A DNA stretch of 42,059 bases from Candidatus Nitrosopolaris wilkensis (GCA_003176995.1 QHBN01000175.1:1-42059); one strand, 5' to 3'; positions 26,519 to 35,787 are shown, counted from the first letter of the stretch. Program-made: numbers and translations. Notes: a model not told the origin generated them from the sequence alone.

Positions 26519-26722
26519 TTATACCTCTTTTTTGCAATCTTTTTGGCGACCAATCAAGCTTCCGGTTTGGGTACCAAGAGTAATTTGATTCCAATTCTTT
26601 GGAGATATTGTTCTACTCAACTCATCTACGGATGAATATGCTTCTTCGTATATCTTTACGGCTTTTGCTTTTTGTAATAATGATTTGGGTAGAGAAATTG
26701 CGATTTTGTTTTATAGGGGCAT
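26519..26722 (-). pseudogene. possible relic of a small gene, stop at codon 4
   Basis: From the ATG at 26722 the frame reads Met-Pro-Leu, then TAA, then continues open as NKIAISLPKSLLQKAKAVKI, then YEEAYSSVDELSRTISPKNW, then QITLGTQTGS to the stop at 26519. The downstream part looks protein-like, with a start resembling ribbon-helix-helix leaders (KIAISLPKSLL), but has no other start except an internal TTG. Either a nonsense mutation killed a roughly 67-residue gene, or the CCTATAAAAC around the stop is just a TATA box and this is chance. Confidence 0.3.
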
Positions 26723-27147
26723 GTAGTTGTACCCTTCACACTAGTATTGTATCTACTACTATCTATCTCTGAAGAAATCGTGTTCTTACTGATCCTCGTA
26801 CAAGGGAGGCGTTTTAAAACGAGTTCCTGCAACTATTCGATTAGTTGATGTTGCGAGGGCAAGAGTGCCATAATTAAAAGCTCAGTTGAAAAAGACCGCC
26901 TTTTCGAATTAATTGCTTTAGCATACTAGAAGAATCCAGCATTTTCATGAAAAGGCTTTCTATCTTGCTCTGAGTAAACCACCTGCAAAGCCATTCATAA
27001 ATCGAACTGAGCTGGAGGTATCGGCTGTTGTCATTTCTATGCACAACAGATTAGTTCTGCTGTACCGTCAATTACACGCCGTTGGGAACATCATCCTAGC
27101 TCCAACTAGAGAATACTTATCTAACCTTTCTCCTTGATATAGCTCTC
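26723..27147. other. intergenic stretch before the UbiD-family gene
   Basis: About 425 bases. The plus frame ending at 27136 is open for about 70 codons (including FINRTELEVSAVVISMHNRL) without a good start; it may be a relic. I see no RNA gene. The promoter of the next gene should lie near 27105-27125 (AATACTTATC), but it is weak. Confidence 0.3.
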
Positions 27148-28599
27148 ATGCCGTTCGAAAGCTTAGGGGAGTATGTTGAAGCGCTGGATAGAGCTGGCGA
27201 ATTAAAGCGGATAAATGCGAAGGTAAATCCTAATTTGGAGATCGCGGAAATTATGCGCCGGCTGATGTATTCGAGAGACCAGCCCGCAGTATTTTTTGAA
27301 AATGTAGAAGGCTCTGATATCCCTATTCTTGGTAATGCCTTTGGGACGATAAAACGACTGCAAATCGCTCTAGAGATAGAAGACTTTACAGAGATCGGTA
27401 ATCGTATAGTTGAACTGACTAAGCTAAGTTTACCGTCCGGAATGCTGAACAAACTCAAAATGTTGCCTAAACTCTCAGAAATCTCCGACTACGGTCCGAG
27501 GCATACAGAATCGGGCCCAGTTAACGAAATAATGCAAACACAAGATGCTAACTTAAACTGTCTGCCAGTTCTCAAATCATTTCCGAGTGATGCCGGCAAA
27601 TTCATCACCTTCGGGGTAACTGTTACGAGGCACCCCAACACAGGTATTCGAAACCTAGGTGTTTATAGAATTCAGGTTATCGGCGACAAAAAAGCCCTAA
27701 TTCACTGGCAGACGCATAAGCGCGGTGCACTGCATTATGAAATAACAAAAGAGCAGAGAAAACCAATTGAAGTTGCCATCATTATAGGCGCTGATCCTGC
27801 AACCGTTCTTGCCGCGGTTGCGCCTGTTCCAGAAGGAATAGATAAATTCCTCTTTTCCGGTATTATGAGAAAGAAAGGAATTAAACTAGTAAGATGCAGC
27901 ACGGTTGATTTGGAGGTTCCTGCTAACGCCGAAATTGTTTTGGAAGGATATGTGGATCCTGACGATATTCGCATGGAGGGCCCATTCGGTGATCATACTG
28001 GCTATTATACCCCGTCAGAGCCCTTTCCTACGTTCACACTTACTTGCATAACGAAAAGAAAAGACCCAATTTACTTGACAACTGTGGTGGGTAAACCAAT
28101 TCTTGAAGATGCATACATTGGGAAAGTTATCGAGCGCTCGTTCTTGCCATTAATCCAGATATTTCAGCCAGAGGTAGTTGACTTTGCGATGCCAGCTGCA
28201 GGTTGGTTTCAGGGCTTAGCAGTCATTTCCATAAAGAAACGATATCCTGGCCAAGCGAAGAAAGTAATGATGGGACTGTGGGGTATGGGCCAGCTATCAC
28301 TTACGAAAATATTTGTTGTAGTCGATCAGGATATTAATGTACATAGTGTAGACGAAGTAATATGGGCTATTACTACAAGATCCGATCCTAAACGAGACAC
28401 TATGGTGATCGACAATGCACCCACTGATACGCTGGATCCTGCATCACCTTTAGTAAATTTGGGCTCAAAACTGGGAATTGATGCTACTACGAAGTGGAAG
28501 GAAGAGGGATATGCCAGAGAAATTCAACAACTTGCTGTGGTAGACGATGAAACAAAGGCAGTTGTTGACCGAAATTGGAAAAAATATGGATTATCTTAG
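27148..28599 (+). CDS. UbiD-family decarboxylase, probable anhydromevalonate phosphate decarboxylase
   Basis: Prenylated-FMN-dependent decarboxylase of 483 residues. The family core is clear: TFGVTVTRHPNTGIRNLGVY at 154-173 with the conserved arginines, IHWQTHKRG, IIIGADPATVLAA and the active-site segment MEGPFGDHTGYYTPSEPFP at 276-294 (E277 and D282 in catalytic positions). Archaea of this kind lack the classical mevalonate route; in Aeropyrum a UbiD homologue decarboxylates trans-anhydromevalonate 5-phosphate to isopentenyl phosphate. That is the most likely role, feeding ether-lipid synthesis. A quinone-pathway or aromatic decarboxylase remains possible. Start is ATG. The UbiX partner that prenylates FMN is not in this window. 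Confidence 0.8.
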   Translation: MPFESLGEYVEALDRAGELKRINAKVNPNLEIAEIMRRLMYSRDQPAVFFENVEGSDIPILGNAFGTIKRLQIALEIEDFTEIGNRIVELTKLSLPSGMLNKLKMLPKLSEISDYGPRHTESGPVNEIMQTQDANLNCLPVLKSFPSDAGKFITFGVTVTRHPNTGIRNLGVYRIQVIGDKKALIHWQTHKRGALHYEITKEQRKPIEVAIIIGADPATVLAAVAPVPEGIDKFLFSGIMRKKGIKLVRCSTVDLEVPANAEIVLEGYVDPDDIRMEGPFGDHTGYYTPSEPFPTFTLTCITKRKDPIYLTTVVGKPILEDAYIGKVIERSFLPLIQIFQPEVVDFAMPAAGWFQGLAVISIKKRYPGQAKKVMMGLWGMGQLSLTKIFVVVDQDINVHSVDEVIWAITTRSDPKRDTMVIDNAPTDTLDPASPLVNLGSKLGIDATTKWKEEGYAREIQQLAVVDDETKAVVDRNWKKYGLS

Positions 28600-28627
28600 C
28601 TAGTAATTCCAACACTCGTCTCCAAGA

Positions 28628-28879
28628 TTATGACATACCTGGGTCGGTACTCTCAATTGCTATCAGGGTAACGGTAGACTTTATATCAGGAATCTTTTTG
28701 AGATGCCACTTTATAGTTTCTTTCAACTCGTCAACGCTTCCCTGGTTTAACTTTACCAAAATATCATATGCTCCATGCACTTCTGCAACCTCAAAAATCC
28801 CTGGTAGCTGGCTAAGCTCCTTTATGACTTCTGTTTTATGGCTTATATCACAGTTAATTAGCACGTAGGCTGTAGGCAT
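28628..28879 (-). CDS. stand-alone Lrp/AsnC ligand-binding (RAM) domain protein
   Basis: An 83-residue protein that is only the alpha/beta sandwich of Lrp/AsnC regulators, without the helix-turn-helix: AYVLINCDISHKTEVIKELS, then PGIFEVAEVHGAYDILVKLN, then IKSTVTLIAIES. The GAYDILVK motif is the classic effector-site strand. Such stand-alone domains form dimers or octamers, bind amino acids and modulate full-length Lrp proteins. The gene is convergent with the UbiD-like gene (29 bases between ends). Start is ATG. Confidence 0.8.
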   Translation of the reverse strand: MPTAYVLINCDISHKTEVIKELSQLPGIFEVAEVHGAYDILVKLNQGSVDELKETIKWHLKKIPDIKSTVTLIAIESTDPGMS

Positions 28880-28972
28880 CGCTCTTTTGTGTCACAATAT
28901 ATCAAGGGGACTAATTAAGCATTGGCTTTGACTTAGAGTGAGATGATGAATTCATATTGATAGATCGTATCC

Positions 28973-30427
28973 CTAGCGTTCTACGCCCTCGAATCGCAAC
29001 TTTATCAGATTCTGTCCCCCTGCCTTCCTTATCTCGATTAATTCCTCCCTTTCGAGTCTCTTCACCAATCGCCATATTGTAGTTTTTGGTAACAGAAACT
29101 TATTCCTTACTTCACTCTCAAACGCCGCACCATCATTCTCGGCTAAATACTTGAGAACAAGCTGGTCTTCAGGTCGAAGATGAGGCCTTTCGGCAAGAAT
29201 TCGGATCACCACTCTAGAAAGGTCAGTTTGTTCCGCTTTGGGCACAGGCAGATCCTGTTCTTCTTGGCCTGGCGGCGATGCAGTTGGAAATGACGAAGGC
29301 TGAGGTGGAGGGCGTCTGTCAGATGAATCATCAGAGAATGGACCACCAACAGAATCATGCTCAATTTCAACCCGCAAGCGTTTGTGTATTATTTTTTTTC
29401 GAAGAACTAGAACTGAAACCGTACTTGCTATCGCGATACCTCCTATTATCGCAAAGACGGGAAATGGGTTAGAAGCGTCGTTCCCAATAGATATAGTCGC
29501 TTCATCGACTAGCGTTTTGACGCGGTTGTAGTGACCTTTAGAGAACTCATTTTCTGCCTGTGAAATAATTGCTCTAGCTGCACTAGTATTGTGCCCAGTT
29601 TCAGCCGCTTTTTGCACCTCCAGCTGTCCTGTTCCGATTGCATTTTGAGAGGCCACGTAGTCTCTTGTGATATTAAGGGCCAAGTCATTTGCTGCGGTGC
29701 TGAATTTTTCTGCGTCTGAATATTTTTTGCTAGCTTTAGCCGTTAATGCCTGTTGCAGTAGGTTTTGTGCATCTGCCGTTATTATTCCTGGATATCTGTT
29801 CCTAGCATCCTGGATTGCAATAACTGCAGATTCGATACTTGCGTTCGACTGAGCTTCCGTACCCAAATATCCAATTACGTAGCTAATTTGAATATGACCC
29901 GGCTGAAAAGTAAGTAATCCTTGTTCGCCAATTTGCGTGACAGACGTTGGAAATTGTTTGCCCAAGTCAATAATTGTCGAATTCGTAGGTAGTTTTAAGG
30001 AAAAACCAGTCGTGGAATTGAACGAAAAGGTCCAAGTCCTCCCCTGCTTATTAACAAGATCAGGCGTTTCGTAAGATAATCTGGCATTTGATATTCCGGA
30101 GGAGTTTATGATCACCTCACCTGGCTGCTGACCAGATTGGTATCCGATCGACTTTCCTTTATAATCCATTACACTTAGACCATCAACGCTCCTGCCATAC
30201 AGAACAACCATCGTGTTGGGTATAGACGGATTGAGAACTACGTCTTGTTCTATTAATGCTGTGCCGTCTGAGAACAGGGCAACAAAAAGTGAACTTATAG
30301 AATACCTATCAGACTTGGTTTGCAAATACGAATACGCATTTCTTTCTTCAGAGCCCATAATGCCTAATAGTAAACTAAAGACTATTCCACAAACTAGATA
30401 CGTTTTTTTGTTCCGTATATTTGGCAT
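28973..30427 (-). CDS. membrane-anchored protein with C-terminal winged helix
   Basis: About 484 residues from ATG 30427; TTG 30466 would add 13 residues before an otherwise perfect signal sequence. Layout: signal peptide (KKTYLVCGIVFSLLLGIMGS), extracellular beta-rich domain of about 180 residues, helical stalk (DARNRYPGIITADAQNLLQQ and following, about 210-320), one transmembrane helix near 325-345 (FAIIGGIAIASTVSVLVLRK), a proline/serine linker, and a cytoplasmic winged helix at about 410-480 (EDQLVLKYLAENDGAAFESE, then TTIWRLVKRLEREELIEIRK). This is the layout of archaeal membrane-bound transcription regulators that couple an outside signal to DNA. Signal and targets are unknown. It stands alone, with topoisomerase upstream on the same strand. 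Confidence 0.75.
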   Translation of the reverse strand: MPNIRNKKTYLVCGIVFSLLLGIMGSEERNAYSYLQTKSDRYSISSLFVALFSDGTALIEQDVVLNPSIPNTMVVLYGRSVDGLSVMDYKGKSIGYQSGQQPGEVIINSSGISNARLSYETPDLVNKQGRTWTFSFNSTTGFSLKLPTNSTIIDLGKQFPTSVTQIGEQGLLTFQPGHIQISYVIGYLGTEAQSNASIESAVIAIQDARNRYPGIITADAQNLLQQALTAKASKKYSDAEKFSTAANDLALNITRDYVASQNAIGTGQLEVQKAAETGHNTSAARAIISQAENEFSKGHYNRVKTLVDEATISIGNDASNPFPVFAIIGGIAIASTVSVLVLRKKIIHKRLRVEIEHDSVGGPFSDDSSDRRPPPQPSSFPTASPPGQEEQDLPVPKAEQTDLSRVVIRILAERPHLRPEDQLVLKYLAENDGAAFESEVRNKFLLPKTTIWRLVKRLEREELIEIRKAGGQNLIKLRFEGVER

Positions 30428-30499
30428 ATTGAAATAATTTTCATGAAACAATTGCGGTATGACCAAGCGATATATGAAATGAACTAAACACCGCCCAAG

Positions 30500-32254
30500 T
30501 TAGCTCTCTTCTTGAACTACCTCTACTGCTCTATCTTGCTTTTCTTTTGCACTTGGATAGAATGCTCTTAACTCTCTCATGGGATACTCTTCGACCCACT
30601 TGAACTTGCGTCGAAGTGTGGACGTGTATATTTTTTTCCAGTCAAGCCCAACATACGCCATCCAGGCCTTCATTACCCGAGGATCGATGTAATTTCTCAG
30701 AGATGTGCCAAGGTTGTAATCGCGGGTATTTTTCTGTAGTCTTAGTTGCATTTCAAGCTTTTCTAATCTTTGCTCGAGTCTACTCTTTTGCATTTCAGTT
30801 TTCCATGTTCTTGCTTCCATATCGCGCTTTAACTTTTCGATCGTTTCTTGCTTTGTCAGCAATGAATTTTCATATCTTTCTATTGCTTTTTTACTGGCGG
30901 GATTTTTTGGATCGATGCCTTTTTTGTGGTTGCAAGTAACTGCGGCTGTCAAATTTGCCATTTTGGCCACATAGATTTTCTGTGCTTCAGATGACTTCTC
31001 ATGGATCATTATCGGTGGCTTAGCTAGTGCCTCATTTACTGTTCTTGTAGTTATAAAAGTTCTAAAAACTTTAGCAGTTAATCCAGGTACGCTTTTGGGA
31101 TCAATGCTTCGAAGGAACGCATTGACTTTACTAGAAGTGATTCCATCAAAAATCTGAGAGCCTGGTTGTTTACCCTTCATGAATAACTTGAGATTGTCGT
31201 AAAGGCCGCTTGTATCTTGAGAGTCAACCGGGAGTGTTTTTTGCCATGGAACGCTGTCTTTGCCCAAGAAGTTGAACTCTATAAAATGCTGTCCATCACT
31301 TTCTGGGAATTTGATATGTTCTACTCTCAAAGTTGAAGCGCCTACAGTATCAGATTCTTCCGGATCTTTTTCATCACCCACCCTCATTGCAAGCTTAAAT
31401 ATGAGGTAAGAGACAGTGGCGATCTTCTTTTGATTAATTTCCGTAGATCTGAGCATCCTGTTGATAATTTCTCTTTGCACTTTATTGATGTGCTTTCCTA
31501 GTTTGCTGGCCTTATCGTATTTTTCTTTCTCGTTATTCTGTCTAAGCGTAGCCGAGTCGTGTAGCCACACGTACTTTCTTTTACCGGTCAATTTCTCTGT
31601 CCAGGTTGCAAGCCAAGTTGACGAATGATCGTGCACGATATCTTGCCATGTTCCTCCGGGCACAGGAGCGTCTTCTCCGAGATTAAGAATAACATCCTGA
31701 GCTCCTACACGTGGTTTCCACCTTCCTCGGAGAGGGTGCTGACCTCTACCCATAAACAACCCTGGCGGTTCGACCAGCCAGTTGGCTATTTCTACTTCAA
31801 CATCATCTACGATGGCCTTCGCATAAGTTGCTTTCAGTTTTTCTTTTTCTGCACGTTTAGCGATAGTCATGCTTCGTTTCTCCTCCCGGGGAAGGTTACG
31901 GATTCTCTCTAGCTCGGCCTCATGCATTTTCTTTTCTTGATCTACCAGTTGGAAGGCTTCGGAGAAGTCAATAACGTCAAGGTTATCAATACTTTGAAAT
32001 TCCTTAGACAGCAGTTTTTTTAGGTCACTCAAAAAATTCAGCTGGAAAACCCTGTCTAGGATGTAATGAGTGTCTTTTTTCTTTGCCCATGCATAAATTA
32101 ATTCTTCTTGAGCTGGATCGAGCGATAATCTTCTTCCACCAATAATTATGTTTAGCCCTCTTGATTGATAGGCAGGAGGAAATGCTACACCCTTATGCCG
32201 GAGAGTATGCCATTTTGAGCGGAGTACGGTAGAAGTGCTCGCTGCCGATTCCAT
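30500..32254 (-). CDS. top1: DNA topoisomerase IB (eukaryote-like)
   Basis: Relaxes supercoiled DNA through a 3'-phosphotyrosyl intermediate. The N-terminal half is the core DNA clamp (SKWHTLRHKGVAFPPAYQSR, NWLVEPPGLFMGRGQHPLRG, KLGKHINKVQREIINRMLRS). The catalytic domain follows (MRVGDEKDPEESDTVGASTL with an active-site Arg, KVFRTFITTRTVNEAL with the RTF/His region), then a coiled-coil linker at about 470-510 and the C-terminal GTSLRNYIDPRVMKAW with the nucleophile tyrosine (residue 522 counted from this ATG). Topoisomerase IB is a hallmark of Thaumarchaeota among archaea. I prefer ATG 32254; GTG 32266 lies four codons upstream. Length about 584 residues is normal for the archaeal form. Confidence 0.93.
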   Translation of the reverse strand: MESAASTSTVLRSKWHTLRHKGVAFPPAYQSRGLNIIIGGRRLSLDPAQEELIYAWAKKKDTHYILDRVFQLNFLSDLKKLLSKEFQSIDNLDVIDFSEAFQLVDQEKKMHEAELERIRNLPREEKRSMTIAKRAEKEKLKATYAKAIVDDVEVEIANWLVEPPGLFMGRGQHPLRGRWKPRVGAQDVILNLGEDAPVPGGTWQDIVHDHSSTWLATWTEKLTGKRKYVWLHDSATLRQNNEKEKYDKASKLGKHINKVQREIINRMLRSTEINQKKIATVSYLIFKLAMRVGDEKDPEESDTVGASTLRVEHIKFPESDGQHFIEFNFLGKDSVPWQKTLPVDSQDTSGLYDNLKLFMKGKQPGSQIFDGITSSKVNAFLRSIDPKSVPGLTAKVFRTFITTRTVNEALAKPPIMIHEKSSEAQKIYVAKMANLTAAVTCNHKKGIDPKNPASKKAIERYENSLLTKQETIEKLKRDMEARTWKTEMQKSRLEQRLEKLEMQLRLQKNTRDYNLGTSLRNYIDPRVMKAWMAYVGLDWKKIYTSTLRRKFKWVEEYPMRELRAFYPSAKEKQDRAVEVVQEES

Positions 32255-32481
32255 CGGATCTAACACACAAAAGACCCTCGCTACTATTCTTAAACCTTAC
32301 CCGCAATAGTGTTAATATCGTCTATATCAAAAATAAGTAGAAGTGCACTTCTACTAGCGTGGGCTAGCAGACTGGCAAGACGGGAATATGTAACATATGC
32401 CGGAATAAAATCCCTCGCCCAAGCCAGGAAATTATCTCATATAGCTGTGTAGCTGTGTGTATTGAAAAGTTATCTTTGCAG

Positions 32482-33135
32482 CTGATCAAACTAGATGTCA
32501 ACAGCAGTTCTTCTGTTACGAGTGAAGTGAAAAAGGTATTGAAAAACGAAGGGTTTGATAGGTCTGTTAGTGAACGGTACTGGTTAAATCTTACTAGGAT
32601 GTTTCGAGGATATTTCCATTAGAGAAATGGCAGCACAATTTGAAACAAACTTTTATGGCATCATCAGAATGTTATGGTCAGTGTTACCGCTCATGCGGAA
32701 CCAAAGAAGCGGTGTCATAATCACTAACTCTGTCGCAGGACGAATTGGATTTCCATGTTCTTCAGCGTTCGTCAGTTCGCAGTTCAGGGTTTGAGTGAAT
32801 CCTTAAGATATGAATTAGAACCCTTCGGTATCGCTGTCTCACTTATCGAACCTGGAATCATCCGTTCCTCGACGTTTACAAACTTGTCATGACCCAGAGC
32901 CATACGATAGTCTTCCACATATTCTGAAATGACTCGGAAGTTAACTAACAACATGGGGCGCATGCTTGAATTGGGATCATTACCTGTCGAGGTAGCATCC
33001 AATACACTGAAGACACTACGATCCAAGCCAATATTACCTCGTTATCTAGTAGGAAATGATGCTGCGATATTAATAGAGACTCGCAAGTCAATGACAGACA
33101 TCGAATTCGAAAATTTGTTAAGGGTACTATACTGA
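32482..33135 (+). pseudogene. decayed short-chain dehydrogenase/reductase (SDR)
   Basis: Fragments of one SDR appear in order across three frames: LIKLDVNSSSSVTSEVKKVL; a frameshift near 32560-32572; then LLVNGTG, TAA (32585-32587), ILLGCFEDISIREMAAQFET, NFYGIIRMLWSVLPLMRNQR, VIITNSVAGRIGFPCSSAF; a frameshift near 32775; then FAVQGLSESLRYELEPFGIA and LIEPGIIR; then a break near 32891 before VEVASNTLKTLRSKPILPRY and LVGNDAAILIETRKSMTDIE. NNAG has become NGTG, and the catalytic YxxxK is lost at the second frameshift. The N-terminal Rossmann glycine motif is missing. At least four lesions make this certain decay of a classical SDR of about 280 residues. Confidence 0.8.
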
Positions 33136-33274
33136 GCGTCTAATTTTCTAACCAAGATGCAACGAACCCTAAGAGCGACACTATGCGGTCACGTTAGGGC
33201 TACATCACTAGGCATGATAAGTCTAGTCAGAAATTCCTGAATAACGTAAACGAATTTTTACGAGTTCGGACTGA

Positions 33275-34549
33275 TCAGGTCTGGTTCCTATATCGAAACT
33301 TGTCCAGCTTGATTAATTCGTGATACGATCCAAATTCTCTGGGATCGGCCTTATCCAAACTAGATTCCGATTCTCGGGGCTCAGGGCCGAATACCTTGAT
33401 TAGTGTATAAAGCGTTGTGCGCTGAGCCGGTACTCTGCCCGCTTCTCTTATTATCGAATGTAAATACTTGGGTTTCATTAACTGCCCATATTGCGCACCT
33501 GCTGCCGTAGAGATGCTTTCATTCATAAGGGTGCCGCCGAAGTCGTTCGCACCTGCTCCGAGCAACAGCTGAGACATTCTAGCTCCCTCTTTGACCCATG
33601 AGACTTGAATATTATTTATGTAGCCATTTAGCATGATTCTTGAAACTGCATGCATTTTCATTACTTCATTGCCGCTGGGGCCCGGCCTCATGTTAGGCAT
33701 CGCGCCATTATTATGATTATTCTTATTGTTATCATTATTGTACATGGGTGCCTCGCTATGAACAAAGCTAAGGGGTACAAATTCCGTAAAGCCGTGAGTA
33801 CCTTTCTGAATCTCCTTGAGTACCTCAAGATGTTTTGCTTTGTGCAATGATGATTCCACATGACCATACATGACGGTAGACGTGGTCGGAATATCCAAAG
33901 AATGCGCAAGCTTGACAATCCTTATCCAGTCCTTGGCGCTGATCCTACCAGGAGAAATTTGGTCTCGCATCTTCTGATCCAATATTTCGGCCGCTGTCCC
34001 TGGAAGACTACCGACGCCGGCTTCCTTCAACCTTCGTAAATATTCCTCAACTGAGACTTCAGACCGAAGTGCTCCGTAAAGAACCTCCTCAGGAGAAAAT
34101 GCATGTATGTGAATATCGGGGAGTTCTTTCTTTATCGCTCTACAGATTTCAATATACAAGTTCCCATCCATTTTTGGAGGTAGGCCGGCCTGGATACAAA
34201 TCTCAGTTGCGCCTAGCCTCCAAGCTTCCTTGGCTCTTCTCAGAATCTCTTCTGTAGGCAGGAAATAACCTTCCTCCTGCCTAAAATCCCGACTAAACGC
34301 ACAGAAGCCACAGCGTTTTATGCAGACGTTTGTGAAATTAATATTCCTGTTTACCACGTATGTAACGTTCTCTCCCACTGTCCGTCTGCGAAGTTCGTCT
34401 GCGACCCTGAGAATCATATTCATTTCTGTTCCATTGGCATCGAACAGCTCGGTCCCCTGCTCTACCGAAATATCCTTGTCACTCAATGCCCTATCCAAAA
34501 TCTCTGAGATTACGGGGTCGAGGTTCTTCAATATAGAGTCGAGTGTCAT
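33275..34549 (-). CDS. cofH: CofH, FO synthase subunit 2 (5-amino-6-(D-ribitylamino)uracil-tyrosine transferase)
   Basis: Radical SAM enzyme of F420 synthesis that joins a tyrosine-derived fragment to the ribityl-aminouracil. The cluster motif C76-x3-C80-x2-C83 sits in NFTNVCIKRCGFCAFSRDFR. The TIM-barrel follows (ATEICIQAGLPPKMDGNLYI, HIHAFSPEEVLYGA, LPGTAAEILDQKMRDQISPG, FVPLSFVHSEAPM). An Asn-rich insert, YNNDNNKNNHNN (271-282), interrupts the loop after EAPM, and the C-terminus (GANDFGGTLMNESISTAAGA) is typical of CofH rather than MqnC. The ATG overlaps the cofG stop (ATGA), so the two subunits are translationally coupled. Length is 424 residues, slightly long because of the insert. Confidence 0.9.
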   Translation of the reverse strand: MTLDSILKNLDPVISEILDRALSDKDISVEQGTELFDANGTEMNMILRVADELRRRTVGENVTYVVNRNINFTNVCIKRCGFCAFSRDFRQEEGYFLPTEEILRRAKEAWRLGATEICIQAGLPPKMDGNLYIEICRAIKKELPDIHIHAFSPEEVLYGALRSEVSVEEYLRRLKEAGVGSLPGTAAEILDQKMRDQISPGRISAKDWIRIVKLAHSLDIPTTSTVMYGHVESSLHKAKHLEVLKEIQKGTHGFTEFVPLSFVHSEAPMYNNDNNKNNHNNGAMPNMRPGPSGNEVMKMHAVSRIMLNGYINNIQVSWVKEGARMSQLLLGAGANDFGGTLMNESISTAAGAQYGQLMKPKYLHSIIREAGRVPAQRTTLYTLIKVFGPEPRESESSLDKADPREFGSYHELIKLDKFRYRNQT

Positions 34550-35730
34550 GCTAAATATTCCTCCGGAACGAGTCCGTAACCGTCACATAGGGGCTCTAAG
34601 TGGGGCCTGAGTGCTTCGGAGACATACTTATTGTCAAGCAAGAATTCTGGGTATACGGGTAATCGCGCTCTTAAAGTGTAACCCATGGTTTGCGTCGCAT
34701 CTCTCACGGAAGATATGCTGGGCCACGGAAATTCGGGATTAACATGATCAATAGTTAACGGTGAGATGCCACCCCAATCGTTAATGCCCGCATTCAGATA
34801 TTTTCCGAAACTGTATGGATTCAGGTTTGGAGGAACTTGAATATTCATTCCCCCCAACACGATTCTGGCCACTCCTACAACGGTTAAGAAAAAGTCGTAC
34901 GCGGGTGGCAGGGTTCCTGACATTTGTGTCCCTGGTTTAGGTGCGAAGTTTTGTATTATCACTTCTTGAATGTGGCCATAATTTTGGTTGATCTCTTTAA
35001 TTAAAAACAAAGAATCAATGATGTCTTCTGGTTGTTCGCCTATGCCGATAAGTAATCCCGTAGTAGTTGGTATCATTAGATCGCCAGCATTTTCTAGAGT
35101 CTTTATTCTTACTCTCGGATTTTTGCTTGGAGCCATTTCATGTGGCATCCCCTTTGCGGCAAGTCGTTCGCTAGAAGATTCGAGCATAACGCCCAAGCTA
35201 ACATTAGTATGTTTCAAAAGTGACATCTCTTTTTTTGTCAGACTACCAGCATTGGTGTGCGGAAGTAAACCTGTTTTTTGTAGTATCATCTCACTCATTT
35301 CCCTTATGTACTCGATTGTCGTAGAATGACCAAGAGAATGTAACCAGGATCTTGCTTGGGCATACCTCTGCTCCGGCCTTTCTCCAGTAATAAAAAGGGC
35401 TTCTGTGCACCTTAGTTTTTTCCCGGCTTGCGCAAGCTCAAGGACCTCGGAAGGTCTCATCATAGAGACCGATTTGTCAGTTGGTTCTTTTTTATAAGTA
35501 CAGTAAGAGCATGAATCACGACAGAGGTTTATCAGGTTTATAAATATTTTTCGTGAATAAGTTATTGGACCACGCTTAGTCTTCTCCCTGATGCTTCTGG
35601 CAGTCGAGAGGATGGCATCCTGATCGTGACAGACGAACAGTTCCATTGCTTCAGGTTTTGAAATATGTCTCCCTTCCAAACTCTTCACTAAGGTCTCATA
35701 TACGCCAGGATCAGACTTGGTAGCCAACAT
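34546..35730 (-). CDS. cofG: CofG, FO synthase subunit 1 (7,8-didemethyl-8-hydroxy-5-deazariboflavin synthase)
   Basis: Radical SAM enzyme that cyclises the CofH product to FO, the chromophore of coenzyme F420. The cluster motif C70-x3-C74-x2-C77 is in NLINLCRDSCSYCTYKKEP. The family-specific TGERPEQRYAQARSWLHSLG, LLPHTNAGSLTKKEMSLLKH, GMPHEMAPSKNPRVRIKTLE and NAGINDWGGISPLTIDHVNP are all present. Length is 394 residues. It lies 57 bases downstream of the glycosyltransferase on the same strand and overlaps cofH, so glycosyltransferase-cofG-cofH may be one transcript. F420 serves oxidoreductases; none is intact in this window. Confidence 0.92.
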   Translation of the reverse strand: MLATKSDPGVYETLVKSLEGRHISKPEAMELFVCHDQDAILSTARSIREKTKRGPITYSRKIFINLINLCRDSCSYCTYKKEPTDKSVSMMRPSEVLELAQAGKKLRCTEALFITGERPEQRYAQARSWLHSLGHSTTIEYIREMSEMILQKTGLLPHTNAGSLTKKEMSLLKHTNVSLGVMLESSSERLAAKGMPHEMAPSKNPRVRIKTLENAGDLMIPTTTGLLIGIGEQPEDIIDSLFLIKEINQNYGHIQEVIIQNFAPKPGTQMSGTLPPAYDFFLTVVGVARIVLGGMNIQVPPNLNPYSFGKYLNAGINDWGGISPLTIDHVNPEFPWPSISSVRDATQTMGYTLRARLPVYPEFLLDNKYVSEALRPHLEPLCDGYGLVPEEYLA

Positions 35731-35787
35731 ATTCTTCTGCTTGTTAATTCAAGTCATTCCTAATAAAGAATTAGAATTCTAACGCCA

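Noticed and set aside
26392-26583. 63-codon plus-strand frame with one hydrophobic segment
   Set aside because: No family features; overlaps the more protein-like relic on the other strand.
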